Assembly: GCF_027409185.1 (NCBI RefSeq)
Contig: NC_084464.1
Location: 43,747,095-43,811,094 of the forward strand
DNA length: 64,000 bases
Direction of reading: 5' to 3'
Origin: Cynocephalus volans
Lineage: Eukaryota > Chordata > Mammalia > Dermoptera > Cynocephalidae
Within the stretch, counting starts at the first letter, position 1; each line of letters begins with the position of its first letter. Below the pieces are notes generated by a model. It searched no databases. It saw nothing but the letters and a program-made list of their open reading frames with translations, and was not told where the DNA came from. Shown here in pieces: positions 22,315-59,464 of the stretch. A program made the translations under genes and the position numbers.

Positions 22315-24011
22315 ATGGCCCTGGTTCTGCAGCTGCTGCCTCTGCTGCTCTCCAGGGCCCAGGGGGACCCGGGGGGTAAGCGATCCATGAGAAAGTTGTG
22401 GATGGGCGAGGAAAGACTGAGGCAGGGGATGGGGGCGCCTGGGGGGTGGAGTGTGTGGGAAGATCCAGAATGGCTGGGCAGAATAGAGGAAAGAAAGAAC
22501 ACGGGAGTGGGGGTTCGTCTTGCCCTGTGCTCTTGCCCTAACCACCGCCCGCGCCTTTCCCTAGCTTCTCTGGAAGGCCGCCCTGGGGACCGGGTGAATC
22601 TCTCCTGCGTAGGGGTCTCGCACCCCATCCGCTGGGCCTGGGCGCCTAGCTTCCCGGCCTGCAAGGGCCTGTCCAAAGGACGCCGCCCGATCCTGTGGGC
22701 CTCGCCGAGCGGGACCCCCACCGTACCTCCCCTCCAGCCCTTCGCAGGCCGCCTACGCTCCCTGGACCCTGGTATCAAGCGGCTGGAGCTGCTCTTGAGT
22801 GCGGGGGACTCGGGCACCTTTTTCTGCAGGGGCCGCCACGAGGACGAGAGCCGTACAGTGCTTCACGTGCTGGGGGACAAGGCCGATTGCAGGACCCCGG
22901 GGCCTACCCACGGTAGGTCGAGGACTGAGCGCACGGGGGGACTTTAACTCAGATACACAAATAGGGGAGGAAGGGGGGACTTGGCTGGGGCTTCCTGAGC
23001 GGAAGAGCTAGCTCTCTGTCGTCGTACCCTTGACCTCGGCATCCCTCCCCGCCACGCCGTTCCCACAGGGTCGGTGTATCCCCAGCTCCTGATCCCGCTG
23101 CTAGGCGTTGTGCTGGTGCTAGGACTCGGAGCGTTGGGCGTGGTCTGGTGGCTGCGCAGGTGAGCACGAGGGGTGGAGCCTGGTTTAACAGGGCGTGACC
23201 GGAGGCGAGAGGGGCAGGAGCAGGACCAGGAACTTCGCTAACGAAAGAGCTAGATCTGGAGCCCAAGCGTGGTTTGGAGAAGGATGGAAGAGTCAGAATT
23301 TGGGAACGAGGCCACAGGCTGGTGAGTGGAGAAGCCCTGGCTAGAAGAGCGAAGCTAGAAGTGCAGCAGGATCAGACCATGGGCAGGACTGTCTGTGGGG
23401 GGAGGAGCCTAAGTTGTTTGGCGGGTCTGAGCCTGAAGTTGTTGGGATGTCTTTGGCGCGGATGAGGAGAACCAGCGAGACAGGACTGTTGACTCTCAAA
23501 GGCTCTTTTACAACCTCTACAGGCGCTCGCCCCCGCCCCCGCTTCGACCACTCCCCAGATTTGGTGAGACTCACTCCACCCCATTTTCCTTCTCCTACCC
23601 GCACATTCCCTACCCCTCGGTTCCCAAGTCTGAGCCTTGCTGGGAGCAGACAAGTTGGTCACCTTCTCTCCATCCTTCAGCTCTGTCCCCCCCACATAGC
23701 TCCACTTGTGAAAGCCGAGCCCCAGAGGTCAGTAGAGGAGGAGCACAAGATTCCGGGGAACCTGGACCAGGAGCCGGTAAGGGCATGGGGATGGGAAGGG
23801 GGCTGGCCTGAATCCCTGAGGAGAGTGGACCAAGAAAGAAGCCTAAATGCCAAGGGAATCAGACTGCTGAGACCATCCTTCCTTCCTCCCCCTACCCCTC
23901 CTTCAGAACCTGCTCTATGCGGATCTAGACCATATGGCCCTCAGAAGGCCCTGCCGGCTGTCCACAGTGGTCCCTGCTGATGCCTCCACCATCTATGCGG
24001 TCGTAGTTTGA
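22315..24011 (+). CDS. MPIG6B: MPIG6B (G6b-B), platelet ITIM receptor
   Basis: Inhibitory receptor of megakaryocytes and platelets that binds heparan sulfate and recruits SHP1/SHP2. Exons: 22315–22375, 22565–22912, 23069–23159, 23523–23563, 23700–23776, 23907–24011. They give 240 aa (human 241). The signal peptide is 1–17. One Ig-V domain has Cys35 and Cys108. The basic heparin-binding residues Lys54, Lys58, Arg60 and Arg61 are at the same numbers as in human. A membrane helix lies at about 142–165 and a proline-rich juxtamembrane part follows. The ITIM is LLYADL with Tyr210, and an ITSM-like TIYAVV has Tyr236 four residues from the end. All signalling residues are intact. The B isoform (with exons 4–6) is the one read here; alternative splicing is known in humans but not testable here. 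Confidence 0.96.
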
Positions 24012-25967
24012 AGGGAAGCCCTTACTCCAAACCTCCCAAGCGGGGGGCTCCCAGCTCTCTAATAATTCCTCTCCCCTTCTTGACCCCTCACCTGTAAGTG
24101 GAAGGCACCATGGGATAGAAATGAGCACTAGGTTAGGAGTCAGAAGACCTGGGTTCCAAGCAATTTCTGCCACTGATCTTGCTCCTTCACTTACTCCCAT
24201 CTCTCTTATAACTTCCATGTCTCCTTCATCGCTAGTGTCCTCTCTAAACCTGATTAAGCCCTGTCTCCCCATCTTAAGACATCAATAACTCCCAGATAGC
24301 TCCCAGATATTCCTCTCTTCCCTTCCCTCCCACAGTCAAGCTTTTCAAACCAAGGGTATACACCTGCCTGTTTCATTTTCTTCTCCTTCACTCTATCCTC
24401 ACTGTTCATCTGCTGAAATTTTTCATCTGCTCTCCATAAGCTTGTCAGTGATGTCCTAATGGCCACACCCTGTAGACATTTTTTAACATTCATCTGGCTT
24501 GGCCTTTGAGTACTCCCTTCTTTAAGCTATGTTTTTCTTTGCTGCTGGTGTTTTCTTCCTTCTGTATTCCTCTTCCTTGTTCCCTGTCCCCACAATATCC
24601 CCCACCATTCTATGTTTGTCCCTTTCTTTCTCCCCTTACCCCCTATCCTGGGAAGCTCTCATCCACAGCCAGTCCTCAGCTCCCACCTCTGCAAATGACA
24701 CCCAGAACCCTCTCCAGCTCAGATCTTAGATCTGGTATTTCCAAGCTGTCCCTCAGAAATCCCACCTGTCTGGCCCCAGGCATATTGTGCCCTGCATGTG
24801 AAACCCAACTCATTATCATCTCTCAAACCATTTACTTAATCCTCCTCTGCATGCTCTCTCAATCAACCCTGTTGCCCAAGCCAGAAACTGGGAGTCATGC
24901 AAACCTCCTTCCTCTCTCACTCCCACACAATGAGCCATCACATTCTTTCTATCTTAACGTCACTGTTGCTGTCAAATCCACACCCTTCTCCAAGCCCAGC
25001 GCTACCAGCTGAATGAACTCTCCTCATTTCCTTCCTAGATTACCTGTAGCTCCACCTCATCCTCTTACCTTTGCCCTCTTTCCTGAAGCCAGAGAGATCC
25101 CCAGTCTAACTTGCTCCTGACAGCTCTTATTTCAGAACTGCAGTATTTCTCTCCTTAGCCTTTAGCTCTGGGCCCAAGGGCCTTAGCTTTGGGTACTAGG
25201 AGCTACAGCACTTTGTCCCCTGACCAGGCCTGTTTCTGTCACTCTGCATGGACACAACATGCCTTTGAGAATTCTCACTAGCACCAATGCCTTTGCCCAA
25301 TGCAATTCCTTCTTCCTCAATTACCCTTTTCCTTCCTCCCTACTACCTGCCTGGCTAATTCTTATTTATCATCTGGACTCAGTTCAAGTAAAGTCATTTC
25401 TGGGAAGTTGTTCCTAACTCTCCTTGCCCACCCTTGCATACACTTTGATGCCCTAGGGAGCCCCCTTATTTCTCTCATAGAAACAAGCCTTCTGTGAATT
25501 GTTCCATTATAACCTGTATTTCAATTTGTAATAAACTTTCATATACTGTGAGTTCCCTGCCATGAGGAGACTGATCCTTTTAAAATCACTGCTAAGCCTC
25601 AGTAAATGAGTGAATGAAAATGAATAATCCTGGAAGCATCACTTCTTCTTCTCTATCAAATAGGGGTGGACTAGTAAACTGCTAGTCTCTGAATCATCTG
25701 TCATTTAGGTAAATTCAGTTAGTGATCCACCCAGATACTCTCTTCTCTGCCCTGGACATGCTTCCCACAATAGAAATTCTGTCTTTTCCATCTTGTACCC
25801 AAGCACCTGTAACAGGGTTGGTCGATGATTCAGTAAGTGCCTATTGAAGGTTTTATGAATGAAAGAGGCCTCTTTCCTAACACTGATCCCAACCTCAGGT
25901 TTCAGCCCCACCCATTCCTCTGCCCCAGTAAGGTGCCAGCACAGCCCAGTCTAAAAGGTCAATTCTA
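24012..25967 (+). other. MPIG6B–DDAH2 spacer, mostly diverged LINE-2-like sequence
   Basis: No gene found. Much of it is pyrimidine-rich, old interspersed repeat. The part 25270–25625 reads like an L2 3' end ('tcatctggactcagttcaag', 'atactgtgagttccctgcc', 'gtgaatgaaaatgaat'). 24640–25020 looks like inner sequence of the same or a related element. 25800–25870 is another L2-like tail. Frames found here are short and shared by no conserved protein I recognise. Confidence 0.45.
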
Positions 25968-25973
25968 TTTTAT
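25968..25973 (-). terminator. DDAH2 polyadenylation signal
   Basis: AATAAA on the minus strand about 180 bases past the DDAH2 stop codon. Confidence 0.6.
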
Positions 25974-26150
25974 TGGTTCTGAGACAGTACTAGCCCAGTG
26001 GCCCCATCCTTTTTCCCACATTATGCCCTCCCCCTTCTTGGGGCCCTCTCCCCACTACTACCTACTCACCGTCTTCTATCTAATCCTCCTTCCCCTTCTA
26101 CTATCTATGCTGCCCTGCCCCTGGCCAGCGAGGATCCCAAGGCCAGGCCC

Positions 26151-28065
<1,915 letters not shown>

Positions 28066-29350
28066 CCCATCCACACAAACGCCCCCTCCGGCCGCGCTGA
28101 TTTCTTAGTTTTCTCTCTTTTTATTTCACCTGTCTGGGAGAAGAAACAGAAAAGGGGTAGGCAGAGAAAGACATGCAGAGAAGGACGTGGGGGTGGTTAA
28201 GAGCGCCCGGGTCTTCCTCCTGCCATCACTGGGCGCCCCTCCCACTCCACCCCACCCCCTCCAGACCTTCCTGTCCTGTCAACCCCACTCCTCCCCGCAC
28301 CCTAGTGGGTCTGCTTCTTTAAGAGGAGTCTGAGGGACAGGACTGGGATCCCTAATCTCCAAAACACCTGTTGCCCCTGCTCGGGGGCTTGAGGTCCCTG
28401 CCGGGCGCCCCTCTTGGCAGCCGCTAGGATGCGCTCACTCCCCAAAAATGCAGCAGCCCCGACCCCTTAACCCTCAGCTGCTCGCTGCCCGACAGACCCG
28501 AAGTCAGGCCAGGGACCCACAGGGGTTATGGAACAGGAGGAGAAAGCTGGGGAGAGAGTCAGGGCTGGGGGATGGAAATCCTGGATGCCCGAACGAGGAA
28601 GGAAGAGAGAGACGGGGGAGGCGGGGGAGGGGTGGTTGGAATTAGAGCCTAAGGAGTTAAGCATCTTCTCTCCACCCCGGCCGGTCACGCTGCCCCTAGC
28701 GCGACCCAGTATAAACCAGACCGAGTCCCGAAGGACTGGGAGAGGTCGAAAACGAAATCCGAGGGGCGGAAGCGGGGCGTGGTTCTGGGGCGCGGGCGCC
28801 ACTCCCGGCTCCAGGACCCCGTTCCCCTGTCCATCTTCCCCCAAAGTCCACCCCGCCCAACTCCACACCCAAATGCCGGTCCCCCTCACTCTCCGTCTGG
28901 TGCAGGCACGGGCCTGGCACCCTCAAACTCCGGCCCCCGTATAGTCCGGGGGACACCCCCCACCCGACTCACCTCCAGCGGCCACCCCCACTCCTGCTGC
29001 TCTGTGATCTCGGCCGGGGCCCCACCCCCCGAGGACAGAGTTGGTGGAAAAAGGAGTCTTAATCTTCAAGCTTCGGGGACTGGGAGCTCTGGCTTCTGGG
29101 GGTCCCTGGGTAGGCGAACTCATGTACTAAGATGGGGCGGGGGCGCGACGGGTCTGGCGGCTCCGGGGCATTGTCTAAGCGGGACGGGGCGGGGCTTCTA
29201 GAAGCCTCGCCCATTCCCTCCTGCTTTGCCGCGCCCATTCCACCCGGACGGCGCCCCCCTTTTCCGAACTCGGCACCGCCCCGCGAGCACTGCCCAGGCC
29301 CACCCAGATCTGGCCTGCCCTGCTGGCGGGGATGCAAATACGGCATGGAC
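28066..29350 (-). promoter_or_regulatory. GC-rich DDAH2 5' region
   Basis: About 1.3 kb rich in G, C and CpG upstream of the DDAH2 coding start, with several GGGCGG-type boxes (e.g. near 28770 and 29133). It probably holds the promoter and non-coding 5' exons. I could not fix exon borders. No convincing coding frame is seen on either strand. Confidence 0.45.
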
Positions 29351-29536
29351 CACAGGACAGAGCTACGTATGGTGGGCCGGCACTGAAGATGGCAGCCTCA
29401 CCACAAATACACCCACCCCCTTCTTAATTCCTGTCTTCTGCCCTGAGCTCCAGATCACTGGCCCACCCCTCATTCCGTATCACCCACACTTCAAGACCTC
29501 TTTGTATAAATACAACACTTGATTTTCATTCTGTAT
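29351..29536. other. DDAH2–CLIC1 spacer
   Basis: Short unique sequence between the DDAH2 5' region and the CLIC1 3' end. No gene or repeat is recognised. The two genes are transcribed in the same direction. Confidence 0.4.
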
Positions 29537-29542
29537 TTTATT
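29537..29542 (-). terminator. CLIC1 polyadenylation signal
   Basis: AATAAA on the minus strand about 210 bases past the CLIC1 stop codon. Confidence 0.6.
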
Positions 29543-29749
29543 ACTGAAATACATTGTCCTACCCACCCCACCCCACAATAAAAATCTCACCCAGGTCCCC
29601 TATCCTTTTCCCTCATACCCCCTCTGCACAAGTGCTCCAGGATTCCCTGCCAACTGGCCATTTTGGAATGTCCTTTAGGTAGCAATGTGGAAACCACCAA
29701 GGGCCTTTGTGGAGAAGATGGAGGGAGGTGAGGGATCCCCAGGAGAGGC

Positions 29750-35078
<5,329 letters not shown>

Positions 35079-35420
35079 GGTTGTCTCAGGGACCAGGAAG
35101 CGGCCGTCACTGGGGGAACTGGGAGGGGCTGGGGCCAGGGAAGGCGGGTCTCACAGTCAGGGATTCTCTCCCTCAGACCTAGGGCTGTCCCTTCAGCGCA
35201 ACACAAGCCCAGTCAGACTCACTCCAGACACGGCCTCCCCACTAGCCCAGCGCACTCCACACCCAGCTCCTCCAGTTTAGTCCCCTCCTGGGCTGGATCG
35301 CAGAGCCGCTGACTCACCAACCGGCCCCACCCTGAACCTGGGGAGGGGACAAAAGGGGGGCGGGACTCGACGATCTAGGGAGTGGGTCTGGAGGGGAGGT
35401 CCTTATGTCTCCCACAGGAT
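35079..35420 (-). promoter_or_regulatory. CLIC1 promoter region
   Basis: GC-rich sequence directly upstream of the CLIC1 first coding exon, with CpGs and a GGGGCGGGAC box near 35357–35366. No TATA box is evident. Confidence 0.4.
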
Positions 35421-35818
35421 CGGGATGGGGGATGTTAAGGAGGAAGAGCCCTCAAACCTCCTTGTTTCTCCGAACTCTTCTGAACACGGGACTTTTTTTC
35501 TGCCTTAGTTTTCCGGTTCATTAATCAGAGGACAACCCCATTCCACCCTCACACAAGAAACTTGACACTAGCAGCTTGGGCACACCCATGAAGATCAAGC
35601 GAAGGGAGGATCTTAAAATGGAAAGGTGGTCATTTATTTCTTCTTCTGTGTTCCTTCTGGACTCCAGTCCAAATTCTGCGTTGGTGGGACTGTAGTCCAG
35701 GGGAAGAACTTGGAAGTGAAAACTAGTACTGGGGGTAGGGAGTGGGAAAAGGTAGTGCAGGGGATGGGAAAGGAGAGGACAAGGTTGTGTGCTAAGGAAA
35801 TAAGAAGCTCAGTCAAGG

Positions 35819-35986
35819 GGCCGGCCCGTGGCTCACTCGGGAGAGTGCGGTGCTGATAACACCAAGGCCCCGGGTTCAGATCCCATATAGGGATGGCCGG
35901 TTCGCTCACTGGCTGAGCGTGGTGCTGACAACACCAAGTCAAGGGTTAAGATCCCCTTACTGGTCATCTTTTTTTTAAAAAAATAA
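35819..35986 (+). mobile_element. CYN-type dimeric tRNA-Ile SINE
   Basis: Full dimer between CLIC1 and MSH5. Flanked by a long duplication including TAAGAAGCTCAGTCAAGG (about 35801–35818 and 35991–36008), perfect over 18 bases or more. Confidence 0.93.
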
Positions 35987-36008
35987 AAAATAAGAAGCTC
36001 AGTCAAGG

Positions 36009-38280
36009 GCCTTCATTGCTGGGGAGGTCCGCCGTAGGTAGTCTGGTCAGCTTTAATGCCTCCACTTCTGCTCCCCATCAGGAGCCGCTTCCAGTGCCCC
36101 TTGCCCTTTTCTTACAGGTTGCCTTGGAGATGGGATGGAGGAGTAAGGTTATTGTGGCGCTAGGATAGAGCTGCACTAATCCTGCAGTGTGGGGTATGGG
36201 GTAGCTGGTCCTATTGGGGGGATTAAGCAAAGATCAGACAGAATAGAGTGAGGCTGGGGGACATATAAAGAAAGTAGAGAGAACAGGAAGAGTAGCTCTC
36301 TCTCTCCGCAGGAATCTTGACTTTGGAAGTTCTATCAAACTCTTTATGACCTTCTGAAAAATAGCCCAGAATATGTTACTCAAATAGGACATATTCCTTC
36401 CCAAGGAGGATCTAAGGGATACAAAAAAAAGGGAGGGGGAGACATATTCCAACCTCCACATCCTGAATTGGTCTCCTGTCCAACCATCCTTTCTCTTTCT
36501 TCCTCACCACCCCCTGTCCAACAAAAGACCTACAGTTCCAGAGAAACATGGTGGAGTACAAGGACATAAAAGAAAAATCAGGATTGAAACTTAAAAAAAG
36601 GGAGAGACTTGGAGGAGTGGGGTGGAGTGATGTGATGTGCTGCTGGAAACCAGCAGTTAGTGGTTTCCTCCTGTGCTTCCTCTTCTGTGGGTTTTCTCCT
36701 CCCTGGGGGAAGGCCTACCTCTCTCCTCCCCAGAACAAAGGAGTATATTTGGTGTTGTTCCCTTGAATTGCAACATTCTATAAGGACGTAGAATGAATGA
36801 TTCCATGAGAGAGAGAGAGAGAGAGAGAGAGAATCCCCTCCATGGTGACTCTCAAAATCTGCACACAGGACCCCTTCTTACTGAGGGGAGGGAATCAAAG
36901 TAGCTCTATTTCCAAGGGTCCTCTCCTGTTCCTGGTCAGTAAGCATCAGAGCATCTGTCCCCTAAAGATCTTCCCTCTGGGAGAAGCCTCAGGTAAATGG
37001 AGCCAGCTCTAGGCTCAAACAGGTTTGGCAGCCTCTCCCCTGCCTCTCTTTTCTTTCCTACAGCTCTATAGCTGCAGCTGCCTTGATCATCAATATTGAC
37101 TTTGGTTGGCTGGCATGGCTACCCACAAGATAGTTTGCCTTAATTTCCTAGGTGACAGTCAAGGCTGCCCTCTCCTGGAATCACCCAGCAGTACCTCATG
37201 GATTTGAAGCCAGGGGCTGCACACTGGAAATTCTGCATCAAAGTTTCCCTCCTGTCTCATCTTCTTGCCCTTATTTTTCTCCTATCTCAATATCTCTCCC
37301 ATTCCTCCCCCCACCTCCTCCAGCTTTTCTTTCTACTCCCTCCCCTTTCTAGGCTTGGTAAACCAGTCCCTAATCTCTTCACACCCCAGATTGGAAGGTG
37401 TGTCCCTCCCTGACACTCCCCAGAGCTGTCACTGGCCTCCCCCAGGTTTCTATAACTCCGTCTTTCAACAGTTTGCCATGGGTAACCATTAACCCAGCCC
37501 TTAACTCTGTTCTCCCACCTTTCTCCCTGGAAGGGATTTTCCAATCACTGGTCAGCACAGTCGGGTCATCTCAACCCCCACCATCTTTCCTAACCCCTTC
37601 ATCGAAGGGTACTGAGAACAAAGCTGGTGAGGAAGATGTATTTAAGGGACTTTTTAAAAAGTTTATATTTGTGTATTTCTGTCTCCCTCACAATCTCCTC
37701 CCTTTCCCCTCTGCCCCAAACACAAGCACACTAAAAAATAAGCTTCATGGTTTAGGGACTTCATTATGTTCACCAGTTTGCATCCGTCAACTGGCCCAGA
37801 ATAGGCGCTAAATAAATAATTGCTGAATGAATGAATGACACCCATCTGTCCTTAGGGGTGTGTGTTTGTGAGCAGGGGTATGGACATGTCCCAATAGCGA
37901 TGTAAGTGTTCTTATTAGGTATACTATCATTCCGAATTTGGTGTAGTTCCAATGCTTCTAGCTCCTCTTGGGGGGCCGAAATAATAAATTAGGCCCTGTA
38001 GTGCCCTTGTAGGGGAGTTCATACCCCGCACCCAGGAAGCAGGCAAAGTAGGGCTGCAATAGGAGTCCTCCTTCTTATTTCCACTTATTTATTTAAAACA
38101 TTCACGTAGATTTTACTTCGTTTGCCAGGCACTGTTCTAAGCTCTTTATAAATATTAACTCAGAGGCTACAAATATTAACTTAGAGTTGTTGTTGTTGGC
38201 ACATGTTGAATTAATGTTGTTTATCTCCACTCCGCAGAAAAAAAAAAAAAAAAAAGCCCCTCTGGTCCTTTAAAGTCGGC
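36009..38280. other. CLIC1–MSH5 spacer
   Basis: No gene recognised on either strand. It holds a (GA)n run (36809–36832), an L2-like tail at about 37720–37835 ('gaatgaatgaatgac'), a MIR-like piece near 38095–38165, and an A-run at 38240–38257. The rest is pyrimidine-rich or unique. Confidence 0.5.
36808..36832 (+). repeat. (GA)n microsatellite
   Basis: About 12 GA units. Confidence 0.95.
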
Positions 38281-38700
38281 CTCCTCCGCATACCTTCCGA
38301 CCTTACAGCGAGCTCCACCCTGGGCCAATCGAAACCCAGAAACTCTGAGGGCCACGGGCCCGGCTGCTAAGCAACGGCAGAGGGCGGGAAGTTTGAATGT
38401 TCAGGCACCGCCCCGAATGCATGCCAGGCCAATCAGCGCCCAGATTCTTCAGCGATTGAGGCCTCCCCTCCTCCTTTTCGCCCTATTGGGTCTCTAGGCA
38501 GGATCTTGGTCTCTCCGACCAATCGAGGCTAGGGGGGGCGGGGCGTGTGCGCGCGCACGTCGCCCACACGCCGGCACAATCCGCCCTTAGACGCTTGGCG
38601 GTTGCTCAGTAGGGGGGGTGTCTAGCGCGTCGCGCCCGAGGTGACGGAAAAAGCGGGAACAAGCCGCGAGTTGGCCGCCACTGGGGGAGGGGGGAGTCTA
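38280..38700 (+). promoter_or_regulatory. MSH5 promoter, CCAAT-rich CpG region
   Basis: CpG-dense stretch with four CCAAT boxes in about 190 bases: CCAAT at 38335–38339, 38429–38433 and 38519–38523, and inverted ATTGG at 38485–38489. A GGGGCGGGGCG box lies near 38538. A short alternating CG/TG tract (gtgtgcgcgcgcacg) follows at about 38547. A non-coding first exon probably begins around 38.6 kb and splices to the acceptor at 39048–39049. No TATA box. Confidence 0.6.
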
Positions 38701-39062
38701 GAGCGTGAGGCTGTGATCAAAGGGCATGTTTGGCAGAGGCAGAAAGATTAGAAGTACACAACTCGCCTCACAGGGTCCTCAGACCTTCCAAAGTACAACC
38801 TCTGCGTGACAAATGAGGGTGGGGCGCGTGGCGTTTCCCACAGTCTGTACTTTAGTTAAATACCTGAGAAGTCGCCCACTCAGAATGCCCCCATACCTGT
38901 CGCTGCAGCTCTCCAAGCCCCTCGCAGCCCTGTGGCTCAGCCCTGTCACATAAGTTCTCAGTGGGTTGCATTTCTGCGCGGCACCCTATCCCAACCTCTT
39001 AGTGGGTGAAATGTCGCTTCTGAACCGCTTTCACTCTTTGCATCCACAGAGCCTCCAAGCCC

Positions 39063-55178
<16,116 letters not shown>

Positions 55179-55300
55179 GAGTTCTTCCTCTGCCTCCTCA
55201 ACTTCCCAAGACCTTGGTGGGCTGCCTTGTCCTCTTTGTTTCCTTGTCTCCTTTAGACCCATAGTTCTCAGTTTCCCTAGAAATTTTGTTTCATATTAGG

Positions 55301-55306
55301 AATAAA
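55301..55306 (+). terminator. MSH5 polyadenylation signal
   Basis: AATAAA 123 bases past the MSH5 stop codon and about 400 bases before the SAPCD1 ATG. Confidence 0.7.
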
Positions 55307-55610
55307 GTTTATTTTGGAGAAAGTTACTGTTTCCTTAGGCCAGCCAAAACAAAACAAGAGAATAGGAAAGAGCTGAAACACAGAGCAGGAGTCCAGAGAG
55401 GGAACTGCCCTCACTAAAAATACAGTGACACTGCTGTAAGGAGACCCTTGGATTCTATCCAAGGGGACTTCATGAGAACAAACTACTTCTGAAAGACCCT
55501 GCAAAAACAGTTTAGAGGGAAGACAGAGGAGCCCAAGGGAGATGGCCTCTCCCTTAAGTAGGAATAACCCAGCCTCAGGCAGGCATATTAGGAAGGGCCT
55601 GAGAGGCTGA

Positions 55611-57192
<1,582 letters not shown>

Positions 57193-57449
57193 ACTCTCCT
57201 CTCACTCCCCTCATTCTGGTGAAGGACGAGGCTGAGTCAGAACACCCAGCCTCCCTATTCTGCTTCTTAACCCAGCAGCTACATGGCTCCAGGTCGTGGG
57301 TCAATGACGTTCAGACATCTTGGTGTAAGGTTTCTCCTATGCTCCTGAAAACTTCCATTTCATCTTCTTGGTGTCTCATGCCCTTTCTCTCCCCTATAGG
57401 ATGTGCAAAAATGATCTTTCTTTGAAATCCCTTTGGGGGAGAAGACATG

Positions 57450-57455
57450 TTTATT
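57450..57455 (-). terminator. VWA7 polyadenylation signal
   Basis: AATAAA on the minus strand about 450 bases past the VWA7 stop codon. It falls inside the likely SAPCD1 3' untranslated region. Confidence 0.5.
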
Positions 57456-57483
57456 GAAACTGTCCTTCAGCTTTAAGTACAAA

Positions 57484-57489
57484 AATAAA
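57484..57489 (+). terminator. SAPCD1 polyadenylation signal
   Basis: AATAAA 292 bases past the SAPCD1 stop codon. A second candidate (AATAAA) lies near 57512. Confidence 0.45.
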
Positions 57490-57900
57490 ATAGAAGCTGC
57501 TCCAGAATTTAAAATAAAAAGTTATATAAATAACACTTCCTGGTATTCTCCTACCCCATTCCCAATCCTACTCTACTCACCATATATCTTCCTCTCTACC
57601 CGAGACTGGGAGAGCACGAATAGTTAGTGGAATAAAGATGCTACAGAGAAATAGAAAGCAACTTTTTCCAAAAATGTCTTTGTTTTAGTTCCCGTAAGGG
57701 TTAGAGAAAGAGCATTCTGGGAAAATCCATTGCCCTCTATCCCAATCTCGCAGTTTTTAAGAAAGAGAAGGGACAAGTGCATAAGAAGGGAAACCTCCAT
57801 CCCAGCTGGAACAGGTGAAGTCCCAAGGCCCATGTGACCTTCTCACCAATGGGGCAGATTGAAATAGTGCTGGAGACCCATCCTTCTAGGGACTGTTGTA

Positions 57901-59394
57901 TCACCAGGAGGCCAGGCCTAGCAGAAGTAGCACTCCTCCAATTGTTCCCCACCAGGTGTTGCCTGCCATCCCTCTCCCAGCCCTGCCCTGAGTCACCAAA
58001 GTGGATGGATGAAAGACAGGGGTGGCCGTGGTGATGACAGGGCCAGGTGAGTGGGCAGGGGCAGAGAGGTGGTCCTGGGGAGAAGAGGTAGAGAATGTCA
58101 GAGTATGCTAGAGCTGTACCCAAATTAAGCCTATGCCACCCTCCTCTTTCCCTGCCTACCCTGCAATGGAAAGTGTCTCACCTGAGGGGCCGGGGCCAGC
58201 ACTAGGAGCCGGAGGAAAGCATGGGTTGGGGGCACTGGGCTGGCTTCTCGACCCACTGCAGTCACAGTCACCATCACCACCGAGTTTGGGGCTGCTGAGT
58301 CTGGGATCTCCAGCCACAGGCGCCCCCAGGCTGACTCATTCAGTCCCAGGCAAGCCCTAGAAAGGGGATACAAATATCCAGCTGAAGTCCCAGGCTCTCA
58401 GCAGCCTACAGCTAATGGACTGGGCCAAGCGCAGAGCAGGGGAGGTGAGGACTCCCTGCCAAGGGCCAAGGAAGGGGCCAGGGGTGAGACTTGGGGTAAA
58501 CAGCCTGGGGCTAAAAGGGAGCAAGAGGGTTCAGCAGACTCACCTGGAGAGGTTGGAAGTGAGGGCGAAGCTGGGGTTGATGGATGTCCTAAGGTCAAGA
58601 TCCTGAGGGGCTAAGAAGCTGGAGATGCGGAGGCTGAGTGGGGCCTTGCTGCCTGGGGTCAAGAAATCCTGGGGGCCACTGAGCTGTGGAGAAGGGCCAG
58701 TCAGGGGAGGAGCTGGTCTAGTGTCTTTAGCCCCAGCTGCACCTTCCCCTTGCGCCTCACCTCCAGAAGGACAGGGACCACGGTGCAAGGCTGGGGGGCC
58801 ACCCTATGCAGGCCCCGCCCTCCTCCATCCTGGCCAATCAGCTCCAGGGAGAAGGGTCCAGGAGTGGACAGCAGTGCAGGTGGTAGTGAGGCCATGAGGA
58901 GACCCCGCTCTGGGGGTCCCATGGGCTCCAAGGGCACCTGGCCCAGTTCTGCACCCTCTGGGACCCCTCGAAGGACGATGTGGGAGAAATGAGGCCGGGA
59001 ATCCCCAGGGTTGCGTCTGGAGCTCAGCCCTGTCACTTCTACGAGCAGCTGGGTCTGGAGACCTAGGACAGGGGAAGGGAGGGGAAAACAGTGGTCTGTG
59101 TGAGATTCAGAGACACAGGGAGAAAAGAATGAATGGCTTCAGAATAGGGGTTATCTCTGGGGAGTATGGATGGAGAAGAAGGGTTATCCCTGAAGGAGTA
59201 TTGATGGGGAGTACCAGGAGAAAGTTCTGGGGTACTGAAAATGTTCTATATCTTGAACTGGGTGATGGTTACACGGTTGTATTATAAAAAAGCCATCAGG
59301 CTACACATTTAAGTTTAGTGCACTTTACGTAAATTATAACTCAAAAAGTTACACATATCTATACATATCCATGTATACACATATACATCTATAC

Positions 59395-59464
<70 letters not shown>

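Noticed and set aside
22134-22817. 227-codon open frame antisense to MPIG6B
   Set aside because: Shadow of a GC-rich coding exon. No signal, domain or splice support.
24506-25012. 168-codon open frame in the MPIG6B–DDAH2 spacer
   Set aside because: Derived from pyrimidine-rich, old LINE-like sequence. No start context or conserved domain.
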